Assembly (NCBI GenBank): GCA_018825925.1
Contig: JAHKAT010000060.1
Coordinates: forward strand, 1-20,561
Source: Bacteroidota bacterium
GTDB taxonomy: Bacteria; Bacteroidota; Bacteroidia; Flavobacteriales_D; Crocinitomicaceae
DNA length: 20,561 bases
Direction: 5' to 3'
In this document: positions 14,694 through 20,561 of the stretch, in pieces
How the letters are laid out: each line of letters opens with the position of its first letter
How positions within the stretch are numbered: the first letter of the stretch is position 1
Notes under the pieces: generated by a model
Seen by the model: only the letters and a program-made list of their open reading frames with translations
The model's database searches: none
Told to the model about the DNA's origin: nothing
Position numbers and translations under genes: made by a program

Positions 14694-15641
14694 TTATTCA
14701 TTCATTAAACCTCTACCCATTTTATTGATTTTATCTTCCCCTGTCAATTGAACAATTGCTTTGTCCAAAATACCATTAATAAAACCATTACTTTTTGGTG
14801 TAGAATAATATTTAGAAATCTCAATATATTCATTCAGAGTAACTTTCGTAGGTATACTTTTGAAAACTTGCATTTCTGTCAAAGCCATTTTCATCAATAT
14901 TACGTCCATTTTTGCGATACGGTCTAATTCCCAATTTTTCGTCAAATCGTCGATTAGTTTTTCATTTTCTTTGTCCATCGTAATCGTTTTACGATACAAT
15001 TCTTTAATAAAATGAACCTCGTCTTCTTTGTCTTTAAACAAAGGAAGTAAAGTGACGCTGTCTTCCGTAAAGTTTTTAAGCGTTTTTAAAACCATTGAAC
15101 AAACCAAATCCAAATCATCCATCCAATGAATACTTTTCTCTTCGAAAAAATGATAAAGCATAGGAGAGTTTGCAATTTCCTCTTTAAACAAAGTCACCAT
15201 GAACAACTTATCTTCCTCAAAACCAGAATTCTCATTGTTCATGAAGTTAAAAAACGTTTCACTTTCTCTAATTTGAAGAAAAATCTTTCGAAACATTTCG
15301 TGCTCCTCTGCTCCTACCCAGTTCACCTTTCTTTCCTCAGAAACTTGACTAAGCTCTCTTGAATTTTCCAAGGTGGCGATAATCGAGTTACTTACAAATT
15401 TCAAGTTCGGATTTAAATCCTCCTCGGTAGGTCGTAACTTTTTCTTGTTTTCTTCGTGTCGGTTTTCAGCTACTGCCTTCAATTCACCGAAGCTTAACAA
15501 TAAATAAATATAGAGATCGTATATTTTTTCAATAGCTCCAAACAATTCCTTTTCCGTTCGACGAAAATCATCCTCGTCTCCTTGAAAAAAGGAATAAAGA
15601 GCCTGTAATACTTTAATTCTTAAATGTCTGCGATTTAGCAT
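14694..15641 (-). CDS. nusB: Transcription antitermination factor NusB, long Bacteroidota form
   Basis: 315 aa, about twice the E. coli protein. The N-terminus MLNRRHLRIKVLQALYSFFQ is the first NusB helix (RRxxRxxALQALY in the family). The C-terminal part from about residue 230 (NWELDRIAKMDVILMKMALTEM ... KVTLNEYIEISKYYSTPKSNGFINGILD) is the canonical end of the fold, including the N-E-Y-I-E-I-S-K-Y segment and the G-F-(I/V)-N-G-I-L-D motif. Between them is an insertion of roughly 150 helical residues that is usual in this phylum. NusB with NusE/S10 binds boxA RNA and supports rRNA antitermination. It starts 3 bases after the leucine dehydrogenase stop. Confidence 0.94.
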   Translation of the reverse strand: MLNRRHLRIKVLQALYSFFQGDEDDFRRTEKELFGAIEKIYDLYIYLLLSFGELKAVAENRHEENKKKLRPTEEDLNPNLKFVSNSIIATLENSRELSQVSEERKVNWVGAEEHEMFRKIFLQIRESETFFNFMNNENSGFEEDKLFMVTLFKEEIANSPMLYHFFEEKSIHWMDDLDLVCSMVLKTLKNFTEDSVTLLPLFKDKEDEVHFIKELYRKTITMDKENEKLIDDLTKNWELDRIAKMDVILMKMALTEMQVFKSIPTKVTLNEYIEISKYYSTPKSNGFINGILDKAIVQLTGEDKINKMGRGLMNE

Positions 15642-15644
15642 ATC

Positions 15645-16742
15645 TTACATCGGCAATTTTACAGAACCGATATGAGCGATTCTTTCTTCTGCCATTTTAT
15701 TTGCGATTTTATAGGTTGGAATATTTTCAGATTTTGAACGTTGGATGATGTTTAAAATAGTATCATAAATTTCATCCGCCTTATTCAAAGCCCATTCTGA
15801 CGGTAAATTTTTCACCTCAGAATAACAGTTGATAACACCACCAGCATTGATTGCGTAATCAGGAGCATACAATATACCTCTTTTCATCATTTCCACGCCT
15901 TGAATGTCTTCATTTTTCAACTGATTGTTTGCTGCTCCTGCAATGATACTACATTTCAATCGATCCAAGGTGTTTTCATTTACAGTTGCACCAAGAGCAC
16001 AAGGAGCATAAATGTCCATATCGATATCATAAATTTCATCCAAGCCAACCACTTTTGCACCGTACGTTTTAGAAACACGGCTCAAGGTTGGTTCGTGAAT
16101 ATCCGTAATAAAAACTTCAGCATTTTCTTCTGCTAACGAAGCAACAAGGTATTCACCAACGTGACCAACACCCTGCACTGCAATTTTCTTTCCAGCCAAA
16201 CTATCAGAACCAAATTGAACTTTTGCTGCCGCTTTCATTCCCATATATACACCGCGAGCAGTAACAGGTGATGGATCTCCACTTTTTCCTGGCAAACCTA
16301 CTACATGATTCGTTTCCATGGCCACCCAATTCATGTCTACTGGAGAAATACCAACATCTTCAGCTGTTATATATTTACCCGCTAGTCCATTGACAAATTT
16401 TCCAAAACGTCTGAACAGAGCTTCTGATTTCATACTACGAGCATCGCCGATGATAACAGCTTTACCTCCTCCTAAATTTAAACCAGAGATAGAATTTTTA
16501 TACGTCATTCCACGAGACAAACGCAAAACGTCATTCAAAGCTTCCATTTCATTTGCATATTGCCACATTCGAGTTCCGCCTAATGCTGGCCCTAAAACTG
16601 TGCTATGAACTGCTACAATGGCTTTTAAACCTGTTGCATTGTCATTACAAAACAAAAGTTGCTCGTGGTTGAATTGGCTCATTTGTGCAATCACAGGATT
16701 TTCGCTCAAATTTACCTCAGAAAGGTTTTTCACTTCTATCAT
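15645..16742 (-). CDS. Leucine dehydrogenase (Glu/Leu/Phe/Val dehydrogenase family)
   Basis: 365 aa, NAD-dependent oxidative deaminase of branched-chain amino acids. The sequence tracks the Bacillus enzymes closely: EQLLFCNDNATGLKAIVAVH, GPALGGTRMW, MTYKNSISGLNLGGGKAVI with K82 (substrate carboxylate) and catalytic K94, and TAEDVG with D129; the spacings (12 and 35 residues) equal those of Bacillus K68/K80/D115. The dinucleotide-binding fold starts at KIAVQGVGHVGEYLV, then FITDIHE with the acidic residue favouring NAD. The C-terminal part has AGAANNQL and YAPDYAINAGGVIN. It is the first gene of the minus-strand nusB operon and divergent from the ABC exporter. Phenylalanine or valine specificity cannot be excluded. 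Confidence 0.93.
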   Translation of the reverse strand: MIEVKNLSEVNLSENPVIAQMSQFNHEQLLFCNDNATGLKAIVAVHSTVLGPALGGTRMWQYANEMEALNDVLRLSRGMTYKNSISGLNLGGGKAVIIGDARSMKSEALFRRFGKFVNGLAGKYITAEDVGISPVDMNWVAMETNHVVGLPGKSGDPSPVTARGVYMGMKAAAKVQFGSDSLAGKKIAVQGVGHVGEYLVASLAEENAEVFITDIHEPTLSRVSKTYGAKVVGLDEIYDIDMDIYAPCALGATVNENTLDRLKCSIIAGAANNQLKNEDIQGVEMMKRGILYAPDYAINAGGVINCYSEVKNLPSEWALNKADEIYDTILNIIQRSKSENIPTYKIANKMAEERIAHIGSVKLPM

Positions 16743-16763
16743 AATGTCGAAATTAAGTTAACG

Positions 16764-16792
16764 TTGTTTGTCAAGATGAATCGTTAATTTTA
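16764..16792 (+). promoter_or_regulatory. Candidate promoter of the ABC exporter
   Basis: TTG at 16764-16766 and TAATTTTA at 16785-16792 (one mismatch to TAnnTTTG) are separated by 18 bases. A small hairpin CGCC-GAAAA-GGCG (16795-16807) follows directly, near the expected transcription start. The opposite strand must hold the leucine dehydrogenase promoter; TAATTTCG (16756-16749) is the nearest candidate. Confidence 0.4.
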
Positions 16793-16831
16793 CACGCCGA
16801 AAAGGCGGCACAAAAATATGAAATTAATCGC

Positions 16832-18583
16832 ATGAAGTCACTTAGCTATCTCAACAAATATTTCTTGAAATACAAATGGAGAATGTTACTGGGTGTATTA
16901 TTTATCATTTTATCCAATTATTTTGGAGTAAAAATGCCCTTATTCGTTCAGCAGACCGTTGATACTCTTATGAAAGGCAATTCTGTCTCGAATTTTAATG
17001 AAGCCATTTCTTTTTCCTTAAAAGTGGGTGGATTATACATGCTTTTATCTCTCGGAAAAGGTTTTTTCTTGTTTTTAACTCGTCAAACCATCATAATCAC
17101 CAGTCGATTAATTGAATTTGACTTGAAAAATGAAATTTATAATCAGTATCAGAGATTGAGCTATACTTTCTATAAAAAGAATAATACGGGCGATTTAATG
17201 AATCGAATTTCGGAGGATGTTAGTCAAGTAAGAATGTATCTCGGTCCAGGCGTGATGTACACTATAAACCTTGCCGTGCTGTTCACAATGATTATACGTG
17301 AAATGGTTGCTATCAATCTCGAACTTACACTTTTTGTACTTCTACCTCTTCCCTTGATGTCCTTTTTAATTTATAAGGTTTCGAGTAAAATGAACGCGTT
17401 AAGTGCGAAAGTTCAAAAACAACAATCCGGTATTTCCACTTTGGTTCAAGAAGTTTTTAGTGGAATCAGAGTCATTAAGGCCTACACTAGGGAAAAAGAA
17501 ACTATCAATAATTTTGATGATGAAGTTGAAGTCTATAAACAAAAACAGATGAGTTTAGTAACTGTCAACTCTCTTTTTATGCCAACTATCATTTTCTTAA
17601 TTGGTTTAAGTACAGTACTTTCCATTTATATTGGAGGAAAAATGACCTATAACAATGAAATTACTTTAGGTCAAATTTTAGCGTTTATTTTCTTTGTAAA
17701 TAATCTTACTTGGCCCTTTGCATCAGTGGGATGGGTAACCTCAGTAATCCAACGTGCCGCTGCGTCACAGGAGAGAATAAATGAATTTTTAAAAGTGGAT
17801 CCAGAGATTAAAAACAGCAATCAATCTGAATTTCATTTCAAAGGAAAAATCGAATTCAAAAACGTCAGCTATACCTACCCTAATAGCAATATAGAGGCTG
17901 TGAGATCACTAAACTTTACCATTCATCCAGGTGAAACTCTTGGAGTTGTCGGCAGCACTGGCAGCGGTAAAACAACCATTATCAACTTGTTAATGCGACA
18001 ATTTGACCCACATCAAGGAGTTATACTAATCGATGACCAGCCTTTACCAGAGATAAATTTGGATGTCTTTCGAAGAACATCAGCGGTCGTTCCACAGGAA
18101 GTCTTTTTGTTTTCAGACACCATCGGCAACAATATAAAATTTGGATCATTAGACACCGAGATTAGTCAAGAACGGATAGAGAGCGCTGCTCGAAAGGCGC
18201 ACGTTTTGCACAACATTGAAGAGTTTCCTCAAAAATTTGACACGATTTTAGGAGAAAGAGGGGTGAATTTGAGTGGTGGTCAAAAGCAAAGAGTTAGTAT
18301 CTCACGTGCGTTGCTGCGAGATGCCGATTTATTGATTTTTGATGATTGTTTTTCGGCAGTTGATACAGAGACAGAAGAAATCATTTTAAAAAATCTGAAA
18401 TCGGAGATTAAAAAGAAGACCTCCATTGTGGTTTCACACCGAATTTCATCGCTGCGAAATGCAGATAGAATCATCGTCCTGGATAATCATACAATCACCG
18501 AAACTGGCACGCACAGTGAGCTTTTAGCGCTAAAAGGATTTTATGCCGATATGTATGAGCGACAATTAACAGAAGAAAACTAA
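16832..18583 (+). CDS. ABC exporter half-transporter, MdlA/MsbA-like
   Basis: 583 aa, six-helix membrane domain fused to one ATPase domain; it works as a homo- or heterodimer exporting lipids, peptides or drugs. TM helices occur at about 18-34, 62-84, 140-180 and 248-295, with coupling helices between. ATPase domain from ~338: Walker A GSTGSGKT (K380), Q-loop VPQEVFLFSDT, signature LSGGQ (480-484), Walker B LLIFDD (D504) and H-loop H536 in VSHR. The residue after Walker B is D505 where a catalytic Glu is usual, as in MdlA/YheI-type half-transporters, often the partner with weaker hydrolysis. No second half-transporter gene is adjacent, so a homodimer or a partner encoded elsewhere is possible. 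The ATG at 16832 overlaps the stop of a five-codon reading frame (16818-16835). Confidence 0.93.
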   Translation: MKSLSYLNKYFLKYKWRMLLGVLFIILSNYFGVKMPLFVQQTVDTLMKGNSVSNFNEAISFSLKVGGLYMLLSLGKGFFLFLTRQTIIITSRLIEFDLKNEIYNQYQRLSYTFYKKNNTGDLMNRISEDVSQVRMYLGPGVMYTINLAVLFTMIIREMVAINLELTLFVLLPLPLMSFLIYKVSSKMNALSAKVQKQQSGISTLVQEVFSGIRVIKAYTREKETINNFDDEVEVYKQKQMSLVTVNSLFMPTIIFLIGLSTVLSIYIGGKMTYNNEITLGQILAFIFFVNNLTWPFASVGWVTSVIQRAAASQERINEFLKVDPEIKNSNQSEFHFKGKIEFKNVSYTYPNSNIEAVRSLNFTIHPGETLGVVGSTGSGKTTIINLLMRQFDPHQGVILIDDQPLPEINLDVFRRTSAVVPQEVFLFSDTIGNNIKFGSLDTEISQERIESAARKAHVLHNIEEFPQKFDTILGERGVNLSGGQKQRVSISRALLRDADLLIFDDCFSAVDTETEEIILKNLKSEIKKKTSIVVSHRISSLRNADRIIVLDNHTITETGTHSELLALKGFYADMYERQLTEEN

Positions 18584-18656
18584 AACGATTTGTATTAGAA
18601 TTGCACTACTTAAAAAAAAAGTAGATATTTGCTCAGCACTTAATTAATTTTCTGGC

Positions 18657-18968
18657 ATGGAAAAAGAGAAGAACGAGATATATTCGAAAGTTGTGAGAGC
18701 CGGTAAGAGAACTTATTTTTTTGATGTAAAATCAACGAAAGGCAACGACTTATACCTGACATTAACTGAAAGTAAAAAGTCAGGTTTTGAGGGAAATGAG
18801 AAATATGAAAAACACAAAATTTTTCTATATAAAGAAGATTTTGAGAAATTTCAAGAAGGCTTGGAAGATGCTATTTCAAAAATAGCCGCTTTAAAAAATG
18901 AAGACACTTCTGACTCAGAAAAATCTTTTAATTCTGAATTTTCTGAAGTAACATTTGAGGAGCTATAG
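18657..18968 (+). CDS. PUR-alpha-like DNA/RNA-binding protein (DUF3276)
   Basis: 103 aa. Small cytoplasmic protein of the bacterial PUR family (single PUR repeat, DUF3276), related to Borrelia BpuR, which binds single-stranded nucleic acid. The core is IYSKVVRAGKRTYFFDVKS, then DLYLTLTESKKSG and KHKIFLYKEDFEKFQEGLED, that is, the beta-beta-beta-beta-alpha repeat with its aromatic and basic residues. After about residue 80 the tail is acidic and Ser-rich (KNEDTSDSEKSFNSEFSE), a common end for single-strand nucleic-acid binders. It lies 73 bases after the ABC exporter and 113 before parA. A GATATTTG at 18624-18631 resembles a -7 box with one mismatch. Confidence 0.88.
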   Translation: MEKEKNEIYSKVVRAGKRTYFFDVKSTKGNDLYLTLTESKKSGFEGNEKYEKHKIFLYKEDFEKFQEGLEDAISKIAALKNEDTSDSEKSFNSEFSEVTFEEL

Positions 18969-18970
18969 GG

Positions 18971-19047
18971 CTCAAACATTGAGTGTAGGATATTTTCAAT
19001 GACAATCGTTGAAAACTATGCTTCTTTAAGACGGGTGAATCACTCGT
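18971..19047. repeat. Three consecutive dyad symmetries upstream of parA
   Basis: (1) CTCAA-ACA-TTGAG, 18971-18983, perfect 5-bp stem. (2) TTTTCAATGA-CAA-TCGTTGAAAA, 18993-19015, 10-bp stem with one G-T wobble. (3) ACGGGTGA-A-TCACTCGT, 19031-19047, a 17-base dyad with one G-T pair and a single central base. The second may act as a terminator for the PUR gene although no T-run follows. The third covers the -33 position relative to the candidate -7 box TATCTTTA at 19055-19062, so it could be an operator. Confidence 0.5.
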
Positions 19048-19081
19048 AATCCTTTATCTTTACGGACAAATAAGAAACTGA

Positions 19082-19894
19082 ATGGGCAAAATAATTGCTA
19101 TTGCAAATCAAAAAGGCGGTGTTGGTAAGACAACCACAGCTGTAAACTTGGGTGGGTGCCTAGGTGTTTTGGAATACAAAACATTAATCGTAGACGCTGA
19201 CCCTCAGGCCAATGCAACATCTGGAGTAGGATTAGATCCAAGTGCGAACGGTAATATTTACGATTGTATCATTAACGAAGCTCATCCACACGAATACATT
19301 GTTAAAACAGAAAATCCAAATTTAGACATCCTCCCATCTCACATTGATTTAGTAGGGGCTGAATTAGAAATGATCAACCTTCCCCAAAGAGAATACAGAT
19401 TGCGTCAAGCTCTTGATAAAATCAAAGATGAATATGATTTTATCATTATTGATTGTTCGCCTTCCTTGGGATTAATTACAGTTAACTCCTTAGTAGCCGC
19501 TGATTCTGTTATGATTCCTGTTCAATGCGAATTTTATGCACTTGAAGGATTGGGTAAGTTGTTGAATACCATAAAAATTGTTCAAGGGCGACTAAACGCT
19601 GACCTAGAGATCGAAGGAATCGTTTTGACCATGTACGACACAAGGTTGCGCTTGGCAAATCAAGTGGTTGACGAAGTGAAAACTCATTTTCAAGAATTAG
19701 TATTTGATACTGTAATTCATAGAAATACGACTCTTGGAGAAGCTCCGAGTTATGGACAAACAATTGTGATGCACGATGCTGCAAGCAAAGGATCTGTGAA
19801 TTATTTAAATTTTGCAAAAGAAATTTTACAAAAAAATAATTTCACGAAAATTAAAAACGAAGACAAAAAAATAAAATTGGGCAATGAGTTCTAA
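19082..19894 (+). CDS. parA: Chromosome partitioning ATPase ParA (Soj)
   Basis: 270 aa, standard length for chromosomal ParA. The deviant Walker A is complete: NQKGGVGKTTTAVNLG with signature K11 and K16. Switch I follows as LIVDADPQANAT, with DYDFIIIDCSPSLGLITVNS as Walker B and VMIPVQCEFYALEGLGKL as the conserved downstream strand. RNTTLGEAPSYGQTIVMHD is the usual C-terminal motif. It has no N-terminal HTH, so it is a type Ib/chromosomal (Soj-like) protein that binds DNA nonspecifically as an ATP dimer and is moved by ParB-parS. Its last 11 bases overlap the start of parB, indicating coupled translation. Confidence 0.97.
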   Translation: MGKIIAIANQKGGVGKTTTAVNLGGCLGVLEYKTLIVDADPQANATSGVGLDPSANGNIYDCIINEAHPHEYIVKTENPNLDILPSHIDLVGAELEMINLPQREYRLRQALDKIKDEYDFIIIDCSPSLGLITVNSLVAADSVMIPVQCEFYALEGLGKLLNTIKIVQGRLNADLEIEGIVLTMYDTRLRLANQVVDEVKTHFQELVFDTVIHRNTTLGEAPSYGQTIVMHDAASKGSVNYLNFAKEILQKNNFTKIKNEDKKIKLGNEF

Positions 19895-20561
19895 TGTCAA
19901 AAAAAGACCCTCATTAGGGAAAGGTTTAAGTGCATTGTTACAAGATTCAAGCACGGATATTACCACCAAAAACGGAAATTCAGGTGCAGCAAATACCATT
20001 GCCGATTTACCGATTTCAAACATAGAGGCAAATCCTTTTAATCCAAGAACCAACTTCGAAAAAGAAGCACTGGAAGAACTTGCGCAGAGTATACGTATTC
20101 ACGGTATTATTCAACCACTTACAGTTCGAAAGTTAGGCAGAGATAAATATCAATTAATTTCAGGTGAACGTCGTTTTCGCGCATCTCAACTTGCTGGATT
20201 AGAAGAAGTTCCAGCATATGTTCGCGTTGCAAATGACCAAACTATGCTTGAAATGGCATTGGTTGAAAACATTCAACGTGAAGATTTAAATGCTATTGAA
20301 GTAGCCCTTTCTTACGAACGTTTAATTGAAGAGTGTAGTTTAACCCAAGATCAATTAAGCCACAAAATTTCTAAAAGTCGCTCGTCAATTACGAATCATT
20401 TAAGATTGTTGAAATTACCTGTAGAAATTCAATCAGGTGTTCGCGATAGTTTAATTTCAATGGGACATGCTCGTGCCTTAGTTTCTGCTGGTGATGAGCG
20501 TTTGCAAATCAATATTTTCGAGATAAAATTAAAACAATGTATAAATATGATTTTAAAAATA
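19884..20561 (+). CDS. parB: Chromosome partitioning protein ParB, N-terminal 226 residues (runs off window)
   Basis: The frame is open from the ATG at 19884 to the window end (226 codons; full family members are ~290-300). The N-terminus has the ParA-interacting segment KKRPSLGKGLSALL. The ParB/Srx CTPase domain holds ISNIEANPFNPRTNF, SIRIHGIIQPLTVR, LISGERRFRASQLAGLEEVP (the GERRxR CTP-binding motif) and the ENIQREDLNAIEVALSY segment. The HTH is LTQDQLSHKISKSRSSITNH, followed by LRLLKLP and ISMGHARALVS. ParB binds parS, slides as a CTP clamp and recruits ParA and SMC. No parS site is recognisable in this window. The last ~14 codons diverge from the normal family continuation (see findings). 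Confidence 0.95.
   Translation, partial: MSSNVKKRPSLGKGLSALLQDSSTDITTKNGNSGAANTIADLPISNIEANPFNPRTNFEKEALEELAQSIRIHGIIQPLTVRKLGRDKYQLISGERRFRASQLAGLEEVPAYVRVANDQTMLEMALVENIQREDLNAIEVALSYERLIEECSLTQDQLSHKISKSRSSITNHLRLLKLPVEIQSGVRDSLISMGHARALVSAGDERLQINIFEIKLKQCINMILKI

Noticed and set aside
18606..18624. CTACTT-A7-AAGTAG hairpin after the ABC exporter as terminator
   Set aside because: The stem is only 6 bp and no T-run follows (GATATTTGC instead). It might be part of the PUR promoter region but is not a convincing terminator.
1..20561. tRNA, rRNA, CRISPR, insertion sequence, prophage or defence system
   Set aside because: I scanned the gaps and gene products and saw no cloverleaf, repeat-spacer pattern, transposase, integrase or terminal inverted repeats. 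Gaps are short and filled by promoters and terminators.

Overview
The window looks like a chromosomal housekeeping segment of a Bacteroidota bacterium, most likely order Flavobacteriales (Crocinitomicaceae/Cryomorphaceae-like; the family placement is an inference). The DNA is AT-rich and intergenic spacers are short. Initiation regions lack Shine-Dalgarno sequences. Several promoters match the Bacteroidota -7 consensus TAnnTTTG. The gene content also fits the phylum: a short RpoD without region 1.1, a long NusB, DUF4294, a PUR-alpha-like DUF3276 protein, an N-terminally extended GAPDH, and a TonB receptor with a carboxypeptidase-D-like N-terminal domain.

Left arm (1-4413, minus strand). A tightly packed run reads dapF -> unknown 173-aa protein -> GNAT acetyltransferase -> mltG -> Tat-exported glycosylasparaginase -> secreted GH2 beta-mannosidase (cut by the window edge). 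It joins peptidoglycan precursor synthesis and glycan-strand cleavage to two exo-enzymes that act on the core of N-linked glycans. This pairing is the most interesting functional juxtaposition in the window.

Centre left (4546-9448, plus strand). HtrA/DegP periplasmic protease, primary sigma factor rpoD, an extended GAPDH and an unknown acidic 222-aa protein. Each is followed by a clear intrinsic terminator. The rpoD promoter is interleaved with the htrA terminator.

Centre (9555-13248, minus strand). A probable metal-uptake operon: a small exported His/Cys protein ending in RGPP, a TonB-dependent receptor, and a partner lipoprotein. Just upstream is a separate Cys-containing lipoprotein, divergent from the DUF4294 gene (13288-13953, plus).

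Right arm. On the minus strand (13999-16742) leucine dehydrogenase -> nusB -> DUF1573 lipoprotein -> yajC form a second tight operon. On the plus strand follow an MdlA/MsbA-like ABC exporter, the PUR-like protein, and parA-parB (parB runs off the window). Three consecutive dyad symmetries precede parA.

I found no rRNA, tRNA, CRISPR array, insertion sequence, phage gene or defence system. Every gap between genes is under 300 bases. I do not see a convincing undescribed multi-gene system; the findings below are smaller-scale observations.
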